Source of the DNA: Primorskyibacter marinus
GTDB taxonomy: Bacteria; Pseudomonadota; Alphaproteobacteria; Rhodobacterales; Rhodobacteraceae
Length of the DNA: 64,000 bases
Direction of reading: 5' to 3'
Assembly (NCBI RefSeq): GCF_003313245.1
Contig: NZ_QJSD01000001.1
Location: 434,001-498,000, forward strand
The first letter of the stretch is position 1; each line of letters begins with the position of its first letter. A program made the translations under genes and the position numbers. Below are positions 8,441 to 17,849 of this stretch, piece after piece. The notes under the pieces are model-generated. The model saw only the letters and a list, made by a program, of their open reading frames with translations, did no database searches and was not told the DNA's origin.

Positions 8441-10186
8441 ATGAGCGAGCAGGACAACGGCACCTATCCGGGCGGATTCCCGGCGATCCTTCGGCAGATG
8501 GACGCCCGGCGCAAGCCCCTGGCATTTGGACGCAACGAAGCCCTGCCGCCGTTGGATACTGATCTTACCGTGCTGCTTGACCGCGTGGTTCTGGCCCCTG
8601 CGACCGACCCGGACGAACAAGCGCCGCTCAAATCGTCCCACCAGCGCAAGCGCCGTGAGATCAGGGCAGAGCTTGCAGGCGCGTCCGAATTATGCGCGCT
8701 GAACGGATTGCTGATCGCGCATCTGCGCAAGCGCGCGCAACCCGGCCATACGGCGGCGCTGTTCCACAGGCTCTGGGCCGAACATGCCGATCACCTGCTG
8801 GCGCGGCTGGATCTGCGTTGGCTGGTCTCCTCCATCACGACATTCGGCGATCACGGGCTGACGGCTGCGCAACGGCAAACCGGACAAGCGATGACCGTTC
8901 TGTTCGGGACGATGAAGCTCTACGAGACAGAGCGCCTGTATTCCGGGTTTGCGCCCGGTCGGCCCTTCAAACTGGCGGCCAGGATGTCCGAAACCCTGCC
9001 CATGCAGATGGATGCCTATTCGGTGTCCTATGGCGGTCTGGATGTGAACATGCTGGGGCGGCTCTGGCAGGATGCGGACCGGGACGCCGTGATCCGCCCG
9101 CTCGCGCATCACCTGCTGGACCGGTTGATCGCGGAGGACCGCACCGTCTTTCGCCGACTTGCGATGATGCGTCACCGCCTGGACCGCCGTCGCCGCCAAA
9201 AAGCAGAGGCCAAGCCAGTGCCCCCCCCCGCCCCGGCCCTGAGCCGGGGCCTCGCGGCCAACGCCCCGCGCTGGGGTCTGGTGTCGACGGTGAAAGGCTC
9301 ATTGCGCCACATCGCCCGGTTTGCGGCACATCATCTGGAACTGGGCGCAGACCGCATCGACCTTTACCTCGACGACCCGGATCCTGCCACGATTGCGGCG
9401 CTGGCCCATCCCTGTCTGAACCTGACCGCCTGCGATGACGCATGGTGGGACACAACGGGCAAGAAACGTCCGCCACAACATCAGCTGCGCCAGGCCCATA
9501 ACGCGACGCTCAGCTACCGGGCAAGCGATCTAGACTGGTTGGGCCATATCGACATGGACGAGTTCCTGCTGACAACAGCACCGGTTGCCGCCACTCTTGG
9601 CGACGCGGGTAAGTCGTACGGACAACTTCGCATGCTCCCGGCAGAAGTTCTTTCCTCGCCCGACGGCACCATCCGCCATTTCAAACTGACGCGCGAGGCC
9701 GCAGGACAACCCGTCGCGGCGGCCGAAGAGATCTACCCGACTTTCGGCATGCACCTGCGCGATGGGTTCATCAGCCACACGACCGGCAAGGTCTTTGCCC
9801 GCACCGGCATCGACGACGCCCGGATGGGGGTGCATTCCCTCAAGATCAAAGGCGCGCGGCTTGCCAATTCCGGTCTGCTTCCCGGCATCCATGTGGGCCA
9901 CCTGCACGCACCGGACTGGCCACATTTCCGCGCGCATATGGATTTTCGCCGCGCCAAAGGATCGTACCGTGAACGCCCCGATTCGAACTCTCTGGGTATG
10001 GCACCGCTGCTTGACTTCCTGCGCGATGAAAGCGGCGAGGACGGGGTGCGGCGGATGTTTGACGAGCTTTGCCTGGACACGCCGGACCTGCGCGCCCGGC
10101 TGGCCAGCCGCGACATGCTGCTGACCCACAACCTTGATCTCGACGCCGCTGTGGCCCGCGTCTTCGGCGACTTGCCCGATGGTTGA
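8441..10186 (+). CDS. glycosyltransferase family 2 protein with unknown N-terminal domain
   Basis: 581 residues from ATG 8441. Residues 1 to about 260 form a mostly helical, Arg/Leu-rich domain I do not recognise. A proline-rich linker follows, then a glycosyltransferase domain (PF13704-like) from about 275. That domain has RWGLVSTVKG, a YLDDPD strand and the acidic metal-binding motif HIDMDEFL near 367-374. The reaction would be sugar transfer from a nucleotide-sugar in the cytosol, with unknown donor and acceptor. The linker is encoded by a GC-rich palindrome (9230-9250). The C-terminal half resembles the whole next protein, so the pair are paralogues. No Shine-Dalgarno precedes the ATG, but TTGCGC-17-CATCTT ends 7 nt before it. 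Confidence 0.8.
   Translation: MSEQDNGTYPGGFPAILRQMDARRKPLAFGRNEALPPLDTDLTVLLDRVVLAPATDPDEQAPLKSSHQRKRREIRAELAGASELCALNGLLIAHLRKRAQPGHTAALFHRLWAEHADHLLARLDLRWLVSSITTFGDHGLTAAQRQTGQAMTVLFGTMKLYETERLYSGFAPGRPFKLAARMSETLPMQMDAYSVSYGGLDVNMLGRLWQDADRDAVIRPLAHHLLDRLIAEDRTVFRRLAMMRHRLDRRRRQKAEAKPVPPPAPALSRGLAANAPRWGLVSTVKGSLRHIARFAAHHLELGADRIDLYLDDPDPATIAALAHPCLNLTACDDAWWDTTGKKRPPQHQLRQAHNATLSYRASDLDWLGHIDMDEFLLTTAPVAATLGDAGKSYGQLRMLPAEVLSSPDGTIRHFKLTREAAGQPVAAAEEIYPTFGMHLRDGFISHTTGKVFARTGIDDARMGVHSLKIKGARLANSGLLPGIHVGHLHAPDWPHFRAHMDFRRAKGSYRERPDSNSLGMAPLLDFLRDESGEDGVRRMFDELCLDTPDLRARLASRDMLLTHNLDLDAAVARVFGDLPDG
9230..9250. repeat. REP-like GC palindrome inside a coding region
   Basis: Arms GCCCCGGC (9230-9237) and GCCGGGGC (9243-9250) with a 5-nt loop follow a run of nine C residues. 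The element encodes the flexible linker between the two domains of the glycosyltransferase and keeps the reading frame. Short GC-rich palindromes of this kind are common as dispersed intergenic repeats in alphaproteobacteria. Confidence 0.5.
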
Positions 10187-11129
10187 TATGCGCTGGGGCA
10201 TCGTCTCGACCGTGAAGGCACCGCTGGAACAGATCCTCGACTTTGCCGCCTGGCATCTGGATCTGGGCGCGCATCGGCTGTTTCTATATCTCGACGATTC
10301 GGACCCCGACGCGGTCACTGTCCTGAAGGCCCATCCCAAAATCCGCGTCACCGCCTGTGATGCGTCCTACTGGACGAAAATGACACAGCGCCCCGCCAAA
10401 CATCAGGCGCGCCAGTCGCTGAATGCCCGCGACGCGTTCAACCGCAACACACAGGTGGACTGGCTGGCCCATATCGACGTGGATGAACTTTTGTTTCCCG
10501 CGTCCCCGCTGGCAGAACAGTTGACCGCCCTGCCCGCAGATTGCATGGTTGCCCGCATCCGCCCGGTCGAAGCATTGGCGCCGGGCTCTGGCACCGCTGA
10601 TGGTGAAACCGCATTCAAGGCGTTCCACATCGAGCAGAAGCCGCGTCAAGCCGCATCAGAACGCTGCTTTCCGACCTGGGGCCATTACCTGTCGGGTGGG
10701 TTTCTCAGCCATGTCGCCGGCAAGCTCTTTATCCGCAGCTCGCTGCAAGATCCCCGGATCAAGATCCACAATGTCATCGCGAACGGCATCGAAAACCCCG
10801 GCGAACAGCCGCTGCCCGACACGGATCTGCTGCATCTTCATGCCCAAAGCTGGGAAGACTGGCAGCGCACCTACCGATTCCGCCTTCAACGCGGCTCCTA
10901 CCGGGCAGAGCTGAAACCGCAGATACGCACCGGCACGCACATGCCGAACCTGCATGACCTTTTCACTCGGATCGAAGCGACCGAAGGCAAGGCCGGGCTG
11001 CACGCGTTCTACGAAGAGGTCTGCACCGCACATGCGCCCCTGTGCCAGCGCTTGCAGGACGAAGGTCTGTTGCGGCGCCTGCGCCTTGATCTTGAAACAA
11101 AGCGCGCGCGCCATTTTCCGGGCCATTGA
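10179..11129 (+). CDS. glycosyltransferase family 2 protein
   Basis: 316 residues; a paralogue of the C-terminal half of the preceding protein. It begins with MRWGIVSTVK, then FLYLDDSDPDAV and HIDVDELLF (about 95-103), the acidic motif expected to bind the metal and nucleotide-sugar. The ATG at 10179 overlaps the upstream stop by 8 bp, which implies coupled translation; a second ATG at 10188 is possible. No signal peptide or membrane segment. The two proteins probably act on the same glycan or surface polymer, but the sequence does not name the substrate. Confidence 0.82.
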   Translation: MVDMRWGIVSTVKAPLEQILDFAAWHLDLGAHRLFLYLDDSDPDAVTVLKAHPKIRVTACDASYWTKMTQRPAKHQARQSLNARDAFNRNTQVDWLAHIDVDELLFPASPLAEQLTALPADCMVARIRPVEALAPGSGTADGETAFKAFHIEQKPRQAASERCFPTWGHYLSGGFLSHVAGKLFIRSSLQDPRIKIHNVIANGIENPGEQPLPDTDLLHLHAQSWEDWQRTYRFRLQRGSYRAELKPQIRTGTHMPNLHDLFTRIEATEGKAGLHAFYEEVCTAHAPLCQRLQDEGLLRRLRLDLETKRARHFPGH

Positions 11130-11224
11130 CCCGCTGCCCGCGCCCTAGACCTTTATCCGGTCGCGCGACCAGTTCAAAACGGACCGCGCTTTCCGGTCGC
11201 ATCTCGCCAATCTTGCACTGTACC

Positions 11225-11241
11225 TGACCGGTTTCCGGTCA
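11225..11241. repeat. short hairpin after the glycosyltransferase pair
   Basis: TGACCGG (11225-11231) and CCGGTCA (11235-11241) pair perfectly around a TTT loop, 95 bp after the second glycosyltransferase stop. There is no T-run, so a terminator role is uncertain. Confidence 0.3.
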
Positions 11242-11338
11242 ATCGACCGCTATCGGCGAAAACTGCAAGCATTTGTGTTGCCTTATCGCCCGATCCGACT
11301 AATTTCCTGTACAGAACTGCCGCTAAAGCGCATCCGCA

Positions 11339-11368
11339 TTGACCCCAAAGGTGCTTTTCGGGTACATA
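11339..11368 (+). promoter_or_regulatory. candidate promoter of the DEAD-box helicase gene
   Basis: TTGACC (11339-11344), an 18-bp spacer and TACATA (11363-11368) resemble a sigma70 promoter. The predicted start is near 11375. Confidence 0.4.
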
Positions 11369-11466
11369 CCGCGCGTGGATCGCGCATGTGGAAAACCACT
11401 GGGCCATACGGGCCTGATCCTCACCAGAAGTACGGGCCAGACAGTGTCCGTTATAATCGGATACAG

Positions 11467-12957
11467 ATGACAAAATTCTCTGACCTGAACCTGAACCCCA
11501 AGGTTTTAAAAGCCGTAATCGAAACTGGCTACGAAACGCCCACGCCAATTCAGGCCGGGGCCATCCCCCCGGCGCTTGAAGGCCGTGACGTGCTGGGCAT
11601 TGCCCAGACAGGCACCGGCAAGACCGCCGGTTTCGTATTGCCGATGATCACCATGCTGGCCCGTGGTCGCGCCCGCGCGCGTATGCCGCGCAGCCTTGTG
11701 CTGTGCCCGACACGGGAACTGGCCGCACAGGTGGCCGAAAACTTCGACACCTATGCCAAGCATGTAAAGCTGACCAAGGCCCTGCTGATCGGTGGCGTGT
11801 CCTTCAAGGAACAGGACATCCTGATCGACAAGGGCGTTGACGTGCTGATCGCCACCCCCGGCCGTCTGCTTGATCATTTCGAGCGTGGCAAGCTGCTGCT
11901 CACAGGCGTGCAGGTCATGGTGGTGGACGAGGCTGACCGGATGCTCGACATGGGCTTCATCCCGGACATTGAACGCATCTTCTCGCTGACACCCTTCACG
12001 CGGCAGACGTTGTTCTTCAGTGCCACGATGGCACCAGAGATCGAGCGTATCACCAACACCTTCCTGTCGAACCCCGCCCGGATAGAGGTTGCTCGCCAGG
12101 CCACTGCCTCCGAGACGATCGAACAGGGCGTTGTCATGTTCAAAGGCTCGCGCCGGGAACGTGAAGGCACCGAGAAACGCGCGGTTCTGCGCAAGCTGAT
12201 CGAGGCTGAAGGCGAGAAATGCACCAATGCCATCGTTTTCTGCAACCGCAAGGTGGACGTGGATATCGTTGCCAAATCGTTGAAGAAATACGGGCTGGAT
12301 ACCGCGCCGATCCATGGCGATCTGGACCAGTCGCAGCGCACACGCACGCTGGATGGCTTTCGCAACGGCGAATTGAAGGTTCTCGTCGCCTCTGACGTGG
12401 CGGCGCGCGGTCTGGACGTGCCCTCTGTCAGCCATGTGTTCAACTTCGATGTGCCCAGCCATGCCGAGGATTATGTGCATCGCATCGGCCGGACCGGCCG
12501 CGCCGGACGTGACGGCAAGGCGATGATGATCTGTGCGCCACGCGACGAAAAGAACCTCGATGCCATCGAGAAGCTGCTCCAGAAAGCCATCCCGCGTCTG
12601 GACAATCCGCTGAAGAAGACCGAGCCGAGCGAAGCAGCACCGTCTTCCGACGACACTGCCGAGAAGAAGCCCGCGCGCACGCGCAGCCGGTCACGATCTT
12701 CCAAAACGGCCACCCCGACAGCAGCCGAAGCCACTGAGACGCCTGCTGTTCAGGCCGATTTGAAAGTGGTCGAAACGGTCGACAAGCCTGCCGAAAAGGC
12801 AGAAAGCTCGAATAGAAATGACCGCAGCAGCCGGTCGAAATCTTCGCGCGGTTCTGACAAACGCGCCGAGAAACGTTCGGACAACAAGGTTGTGGGCATG
12901 GGCGATCATCTGCCCAGCTTTATCGCGCTCAGCTTTGAAGAACGCCGCGTCGGCTAA
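11467..12957 (+). CDS. DEAD-box ATP-dependent RNA helicase, RhlE-like
   Basis: 496 residues from ATG 11467, where the conserved Q-motif region begins. It has AQTGTGKT (46-53), PTRELA, DEAD in VVDEADRMLDMG (about 152-163), the FSATM motif and HRIGRTGRAGRDG (about 337-349), so both RecA-like domains are complete. From about 385 to the end is a low-complexity tail rich in Lys, Arg, Ser, Glu and Ala, as in RhlE/CsdA-type helicases where it binds RNA. Likely roles are ribosome assembly and mRNA remodelling, possibly with the degradosome. It is convergent with rnj, which encodes a ribonuclease. Confidence 0.92.
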   Translation: MTKFSDLNLNPKVLKAVIETGYETPTPIQAGAIPPALEGRDVLGIAQTGTGKTAGFVLPMITMLARGRARARMPRSLVLCPTRELAAQVAENFDTYAKHVKLTKALLIGGVSFKEQDILIDKGVDVLIATPGRLLDHFERGKLLLTGVQVMVVDEADRMLDMGFIPDIERIFSLTPFTRQTLFFSATMAPEIERITNTFLSNPARIEVARQATASETIEQGVVMFKGSRREREGTEKRAVLRKLIEAEGEKCTNAIVFCNRKVDVDIVAKSLKKYGLDTAPIHGDLDQSQRTRTLDGFRNGELKVLVASDVAARGLDVPSVSHVFNFDVPSHAEDYVHRIGRTGRAGRDGKAMMICAPRDEKNLDAIEKLLQKAIPRLDNPLKKTEPSEAAPSSDDTAEKKPARTRSRSRSSKTATPTAAEATETPAVQADLKVVETVDKPAEKAESSNRNDRSSRSKSSRGSDKRAEKRSDNKVVGMGDHLPSFIALSFEERRVG

Positions 12958-12980
12958 AGACTGCACTGAATTTGCAAAAA

Positions 12981-13000
12981 GGGCCGGTTTTCACCGGCTC
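12981..13000. terminator. bidirectional intrinsic terminator between helicase gene and rnj
   Basis: GCCGGT (12983-12988) and ACCGGC (12993-12998), with G-T/C flanks, form a hairpin with loop TTTC. A run of five A lies before it and six T after it. It starts 23 bp after the helicase stop and can serve transcripts from both directions. Confidence 0.8.
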
Positions 13001-13043
13001 TTTTTTGTTGTCTTCGTCTCGACCCAAATCTCGACCGAGGCCA

Positions 13044-13075
13044 GGCACCGTTTGCCATCGTTCGCAAACGGTGCC
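13044..13075 (-). terminator. perfect 12-bp hairpin immediately after rnj
   Basis: GGCACCGTTTGC (13044-13055) and its exact complement (13064-13075) enclose an 8-nt loop. On the minus strand it starts 7 nt after the rnj stop. No T-run follows, so it is more likely a 3'-end stabiliser or processing site, with true termination at the next hairpin (12981-13000). Confidence 0.5.
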
Positions 13076-13082
13076 TCCGGGC

Positions 13083-14750
13083 TTAACCCAGCCTGCTGAC
13101 AATCACGGTGACTTCCGGCTTTTTGCCGATCTCGTCATTTGTGGTCTGACGCGCGGTGCGGCGCAGCCCTTCTTCCAGCTTGCTGTCATCGGTCAGTGTC
13201 TTGGCACCTGCACGGCCCAGGAATTGGCTCAGGTCTGCCTCCAGCACATCGACCAAAGGCGCGTTACCACGCCCCTGCGCGGGCAGGCCCATGACATCGC
13301 ACCACGGGTCGCCCAGCGGTTCATCCTCTTCATCAAGGATGACTGTGACAATCACATGCCCGTTCAGCGCCATGCGGATACGGTCGCGCACCACACCATC
13401 CATCGCGCCGATCTGCACGGAACCGTCAAGATAGGTGCGTCCGGTCTCGACATATTCGGCAACCGTCGGCGCATTGCCCGACAGGTTCAGCATCATGCCG
13501 TTGACCGCCACGATGCCCGCACGCCCCTTGGATTCGGCAAGCTTGGCGTGTTCGCGCAAGTGGCGATGTTCACCGTGCATCGGGATCACCATCTGCGGAT
13601 TGACGATGTCATGCATCGCCTCCAGATCCGGCCGGTTGGCATGGCCCGAAACGTGATAAAGCCCATTTGAATCGTCGATCACATCAACGCCCATTTCCGA
13701 GAACTGGTTGATGATGCGGATTACCCCGCGTTCGTTGCCCGGAATGGTCTTGGACGAAAAGAGGAAGGTATCGCCCTCCTTCAGCACCAGCCCGTTATAT
13801 TTTCCGCGCGCCAGCTGGGCCGACGCCGCGCGCCGTTCGCCCTGGCTGCCGGTGACCAGCAGCATCACGTTTTCGCGCGGCATTTGCACGGCATCTTCGG
13901 GGCCAATCACGGTGGGGAAATTGGTCAGAACACCGGTTTCGATGGATGCTTCGATCATCCGGCGCATCGCGCGTCCCAACAGACAGATCGAGCGGCCAGC
14001 CCGGTCGCCCGCCTCTGCCAGCGTTTTGACGCGCGCGACGTTGGACGCGAATGTGGTGGCCACCACCATGCCCGTCGCATCGCTGACCAGTTTTTCGATG
14101 TCGGGGCCAAGCGTGGCCTCGGACCGTCCGGCATGGGGCGAAAAGACGTTGGTGGAATCGCAGACCAGCGCCTTGACGCCGGGTTTGGCGACCTCGGCCC
14201 AAAGCGCCGGGTCATAGGCTTCGCCCACCAGCGGGGTCTGGTCCAGCTTGAAGTCACCCGTGTGCACGATCCGCCCATCCGGACAATCCAGCACCAGCGC
14301 AGAGCTTTCGGGTATGGAATGCGATATCGGCAGGAACGAGACTTCAAACGGCCCGGTCTTCACCTTTTCTGGCCACGCCCCCACGGTCTTGACCGCTTCG
14401 GCACCAATGCCATATTCTTCCAGCTTGCGGCGCGCGATGTTTGACGTGAAGGCCCGCGCATAGATGGGCACGCCCAACTGTTCATAAAAATGCCCGACCG
14501 CGCCGACATGATCCTCATGCGCGTGGGTGATGAAAATCGCCTCCAGCCGGTCGCGGCGTTCTTTCAGCCAGGTGATATCCGGCAGGATCAGGTTAACCCC
14601 AGGGGTTCCGTCCATATCCGGAAAGGTGACGCCAAGATCCACCAGGATCAGACGTTCCTGATCCGGTTTGCCGTAGCCATAGACATAGGCGTTCATTCCG
14701 ATTTCGCCAGCCCCGCCAAGGGGAAGGTAGATGGCGCGTTGCGCTACCAT
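13083..14750 (-). CDS. rnj: ribonuclease J
   Basis: 555 residues, the usual RNase J length. It is a metallo-beta-lactamase/beta-CASP ribonuclease with endonuclease and 5'-3' exonuclease activity in mRNA turnover and rRNA maturation. The N-terminus has LGGAGEIGMN and the zinc-binding HAHEDH (76-81); later are HTGDFK, the beta-CASP core and HVSGHANRPDL. A GAGGACT ribosome binding site lies within the end of coaX, whose stop is 5 bp upstream. The order nuoN-birA-coaX-rnj is characteristic of Rhodobacteraceae. A hairpin follows the stop directly. Confidence 0.96.
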   Translation of the reverse strand: MVAQRAIYLPLGGAGEIGMNAYVYGYGKPDQERLILVDLGVTFPDMDGTPGVNLILPDITWLKERRDRLEAIFITHAHEDHVGAVGHFYEQLGVPIYARAFTSNIARRKLEEYGIGAEAVKTVGAWPEKVKTGPFEVSFLPISHSIPESSALVLDCPDGRIVHTGDFKLDQTPLVGEAYDPALWAEVAKPGVKALVCDSTNVFSPHAGRSEATLGPDIEKLVSDATGMVVATTFASNVARVKTLAEAGDRAGRSICLLGRAMRRMIEASIETGVLTNFPTVIGPEDAVQMPRENVMLLVTGSQGERRAASAQLARGKYNGLVLKEGDTFLFSSKTIPGNERGVIRIINQFSEMGVDVIDDSNGLYHVSGHANRPDLEAMHDIVNPQMVIPMHGEHRHLREHAKLAESKGRAGIVAVNGMMLNLSGNAPTVAEYVETGRTYLDGSVQIGAMDGVVRDRIRMALNGHVIVTVILDEEDEPLGDPWCDVMGLPAQGRGNAPLVDVLEADLSQFLGRAGAKTLTDDSKLEEGLRRTARQTTNDEIGKKPEVTVIVSRLG

Positions 14751-14755
14751 ATGAG

Positions 14756-15529
14756 TTAGTCCTCGTGTTGATTGAATTTATAAATGACGGTCAGCCCGTG
14801 CATCGTGAGTGTGTCCTCGACGGCATCGAACAGCTCGTCGGTCTGCTGGAACAACGGCGCCAGCCCGCCGGTCGCTATGATCTTCATCGGGCGTTCGCGT
14901 TCTTGCTTGACGCGCGCGCAGATTTCACGGACGAGGCCGACATAGCCCCAGAAAACGCCTGACTGCATACAGGTGACGGTGTTGGTACCCACCACCTGTT
15001 GCGGCTTGGTAATATCCACATGCGGCAGGGCGGCGGCGGCCTGATGCAATGCCATGAGGGACAGGTTCACCCCCGGCGCGATCACTCCGCCCACATAGGC
15101 GCCGTCTTCATCCACCACATCGAATGTCGTCGCCGTGCCGAAATCCACGACGATAAGATCGCCGCCGTACAGATCATGCCCGGCCACGGTATTGACCAGC
15201 CGGTCCGGCCCGACCTGGGTGCCCGCATCAACGCGCACCCCCACCGGCAGCGCGCAGTCGGGTTTGCCCACCACCAGCGGACGGGTGTTGAAATAGCGAT
15301 CCGCCAGAACGCGCAGGTTGAACACGACACGCGGCACGGTCGAGCTGATGATCATGTCGGTGATCTGGGCGTCAATCTTCTGAAATTTCATCAAGGTCGA
15401 CAGCCAGACGTAATATTGGTCTGCCGTGCGCTGGGTCTCGGTCGAGGTCCGCCAGGTGGCGATGAAGCGCGCGCCATCCCAGAGCGAGAAGACCGTGTTG
15501 GTGTTACCGCAATCAATCGCCAGAAGCAT
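14756..15529 (-). CDS. coaX: type III pantothenate kinase
   Basis: 257 residues from ATG 15529, preceded by AAGGAGGG. It phosphorylates pantothenate in the first step of coenzyme A synthesis. Motifs are AIDCGNTN (4-11, phosphate-binding), GPDRLVNTVAG and VDFGTATTFD, the signature set of CoaX (ASKHA fold). Type III kinases are not feedback-inhibited by CoA and often need a monovalent cation. The start lies 2 bp after the birA stop, so the two genes are closely linked and link biotin and CoA cofactor functions. Confidence 0.96.
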   Translation of the reverse strand: MLLAIDCGNTNTVFSLWDGARFIATWRTSTETQRTADQYYVWLSTLMKFQKIDAQITDMIISSTVPRVVFNLRVLADRYFNTRPLVVGKPDCALPVGVRVDAGTQVGPDRLVNTVAGHDLYGGDLIVVDFGTATTFDVVDEDGAYVGGVIAPGVNLSLMALHQAAAALPHVDITKPQQVVGTNTVTCMQSGVFWGYVGLVREICARVKQERERPMKIIATGGLAPLFQQTDELFDAVEDTLTMHGLTVIYKFNQHED

Positions 15530-15530
15530 C

Positions 15531-16283
15531 TCAACCCTCCTTGAAAAAGACATCGGCCGCGGGGATGGCCACCCTGCCCTGCGACGTGGTCAGAACCAGA
15601 TTTCCCGCCTGGTCCACAGTCTCGAACACGCCGGTCGTCTCGGTTGTTCCGGTGCGCGCGGTGATGGTTTCACCAAGGCGCGCCGCACGGTCCAGCCAAG
15701 CCCGGCGGATCGGGGCAAATCCATGTGTGACGAACTGTTCTTCCAGCACGGCATAAGACGTGGCAAGCGCATCAAGGAAAACCTCGGGTGCCACATCCAG
15801 CCCGGTTTCCCCCTGAAGGCTGACGGGCCGCAGGGCATGGGTTTCGACCTGCGCCACCTCAGGGGCATTGCGAAGGTTGACGCCAGTGCCGATCGCCAAA
15901 TGCCGCACGCCTCCGACCTCAAAGCTTTCAAGCAATATCCCCGCGACCTTGCCGCCGTTCAACAGCACGTCATTGGGCCATTTCAGCGAGAACGGTGCGA
16001 CCCGCCCGGTCAACACCACAAAGGCATCAAACAGCGCCAGTGCGGCCACGAAACTGCGAAGGGCGGTGACGTCGGGTGCCTCATCCACACGCAGCACCAA
16101 CGTCGCTGCAAGGTTGCCCTGTGGATCGGACCATGCCCGACCGCGACGCCCCTTGCCGGCGGTTTGACGCAGCGCGCAGATCCACTCTGGCCCGGCAAGG
16201 GTTGCGGCGATCCGCACCGCTTCGGCATTGGTGCTGTCCAGCTCTGGCAGAACGCGCCGCCCGTATCCGGCGGGCCAGCTCAT
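15531..16283 (-). CDS. birA: biotin-[acetyl-CoA-carboxylase] ligase
   Basis: 250 residues from ATG 16283. It has the catalytic loop GKGRRGRAW (43-51) and KWPNDVL (101-107), then the C-terminal SH3-like domain. There is no N-terminal winged helix, so this is a ligase only and not a biotin repressor. It attaches biotin to carboxylase carrier lysines; one likely substrate in this window is MccA Lys608. The gene sits 111 bp after nuoN, and that gap has a short CGCGCC/GGCGCG hairpin (16350-16364), so co-transcription with nuo is possible but not certain. Confidence 0.94.
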   Translation of the reverse strand: MSWPAGYGRRVLPELDSTNAEAVRIAATLAGPEWICALRQTAGKGRRGRAWSDPQGNLAATLVLRVDEAPDVTALRSFVAALALFDAFVVLTGRVAPFSLKWPNDVLLNGGKVAGILLESFEVGGVRHLAIGTGVNLRNAPEVAQVETHALRPVSLQGETGLDVAPEVFLDALATSYAVLEEQFVTHGFAPIRRAWLDRAARLGETITARTGTTETTGVFETVDQAGNLVLTTSQGRVAIPAADVFFKEG

Positions 16284-16394
16284 TGGCTGCGCCTCGTGCG
16301 AAACGCGTCGCAAGTCAGAACCTTCACGGCGTCCGGAAAACGAAAGCGACGCGCCCTTGGCGCGCCACGTTCGAAAACCGTATGGGCAGGTCGC

Positions 16395-17837
16395 TTAGTT
16401 GACAAGCGTCGCAGCCGCTGCCGCAGCCGCCCCTTCTATTCCGAAAAGGTTTACGACACCCAGCAACATGATCGCCGCAGAGACCATCAGGAAACCCGAA
16501 AGAATCGCTGATTGCCCGCCATCCAGCGCATCGTCGGTCTCTTCTCCGAAATACATGTAGAACACGATCCGGAGATAATAGAATGCACCGATGACCGAGG
16601 CCACCACACCGGCAACCGCCAACCAGGCCAGCCCGCCCTCATAGGCTGCGCGCAAGACGTACAGCTTGCCGAAGAACCCCACCAGCGGCGGCACGCCTGC
16701 AAGGCTGAACATCAGGATCAGCACGGCCAACGCCTTGGCTGGCTCTTTCTTCGAATACATGTTCAGGCTTCTGATGTCAGTGACCGGCTGGCCGTCGCGT
16801 TCCATCGACAGGATAAACGCAAACGTGCCGACATTCATCGTCACATAGATCGCCATGTAGATCAGCAGCGCCTGCACACCAAAGGCCGTGCCCGCAGCCA
16901 GCCCCATCAGCGCATAGCCCATATGGGCGATCGAGGAATAGGCCATAAGGCGTTTGATGTTGGTCTGTCCGATCGCCGCAACCGCACCAAGGAACATCGA
17001 CAGAAGCGACAGGAACGCGATCACCTGTTGCCAGTCCCCCACAGCGCCGCCGAATGCATCATGCAGCACCCGCGCGAACAGCGCCATCGCCGCGACCTTC
17101 GGGGCCGTTGCGAAGAAGGCCGTAACCGGCGTGGGAGAGCCTTCGTAGACATCCGGCGTCCACATGTGGAACGGCACGGCAGAGACCTTGAAGGCCAGAC
17201 CACAGGCGATCAGGACAAGACCAAACAGCAGGCCAAGCGAGACATGGCCTTCGGTCGCGGTCTGCACGATGCCGGAAAACAGCGTGGTCCCCGCAAAGCC
17301 ATAGGTCAGCGACGCGCCGTAAAGCAGCAGGCCCGAGGACAGCGCCCCCAATACGAAGTATTTCAACCCGGCCTCTGTTGATCTTGCGCTGTCACGACGA
17401 ATGGCCGCGACGACGTAAAGCGCCAGCGATTGCAGCTCCAGCCCCATATACAGCGCCATCAGATCACCGGCAGAGACCATCATCATCATGCCGACAACCG
17501 CCAATGCGATCAGCAGCGGAAATTCAAACCGCAGCAATCCCCGGCGCGACAGGTAATCCTGGCTCATCACCAGCACGGCGGCCGCGGACAGAAGCAGCGT
17601 CACCTTTGAAAAGCGCGCGAATCCATCGTCGATGAACATCCCGCCAAAGGCCGGACGAATGCCCTCGCCACTGGTGCCGATCCATGCGGCCAGCAGGACG
17701 AACACACCCGCCGTTGCCCAGGTCAGCATCGGGGCCAGCGCATCCTTGCCCGTGTAGACCGCACCGAGCAGCGCGATCATCGCGTAGACCGAAAGCACGA
17801 TTTCGGGAAGGATGATTGTCAGGTCAGCCTGTAGCAT
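16395..17837 (-). CDS. nuoN: NADH-quinone oxidoreductase subunit N
   Basis: 480 residues from ATG 17837; a TTG 6 bp earlier sits too close to the GAGGG ribosome binding site. It is an antiporter-like proton-pumping subunit of the complex I membrane arm with about 14 helices. [34 protein letters not shown] and [16 protein letters not shown] are hallmark stretches with the conserved Lys and Glu of the proton path. It is the last nuo gene. The C-terminus ends in an Ala-rich run. Confidence 0.96.
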   Translation of the reverse strand: MLQADLTIILPEIVLSVYAMIALLGAVYTGKDALAPMLTWATAGVFVLLAAWIGTSGEGIRPAFGGMFIDDGFARFSKVTLLLSAAAVLVMSQDYLSRRGLLRFEFPLLIALAVVGMMMMVSAGDLMALYMGLELQSLALYVVAAIRRDSARSTEAGLKYFVLGALSSGLLLYGASLTYGFAGTTLFSGIVQTATEGHVSLGLLFGLVLIACGLAFKVSAVPFHMWTPDVYEGSPTPVTAFFATAPKVAAMALFARVLHDAFGGAVGDWQQVIAFLSLLSMFLGAVAAIGQTNIKRLMAYSSIAHMGYALMGLAAGTAFGVQALLIYMAIYVTMNVGTFAFILSMERDGQPVTDIRSLNMYSKKEPAKALAVLILMFSLAGVPPLVGFFGKLYVLRAAYEGGLAWLAVAGVVASVIGAFYYLRIVFYMYFGEETDDALDGGQSAILSGFLMVSAAIMLLGVVNLFGIEGAAAAAAATLVN

Positions 17838-17849
17838 GTCCAAGATCCC

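Larger units (their letters stand above)
11130..11466. other. 337-bp non-coding region before the DEAD-box helicase
   Basis: No plausible gene. It contains a GGTCGCGCGACC palindrome, a TGACCGG/CCGGTCA hairpin at 11225-11241 that may end the glycosyltransferase transcript, and a promoter candidate at 11339-11368. The leader predicted from that promoter is about 92 nt. Long leaders are common on cold-regulated helicase genes, but no specific motif is visible. Confidence 0.5.

Noticed and set aside
11452-11457. Perfect TATAAT just before the DEAD-box helicase ATG.
   Set aside because: No -35 at 16-18 bp upstream (AGTACG at best), and the start would fall within a few bases of the ATG; the 11339-11368 promoter is better supported.
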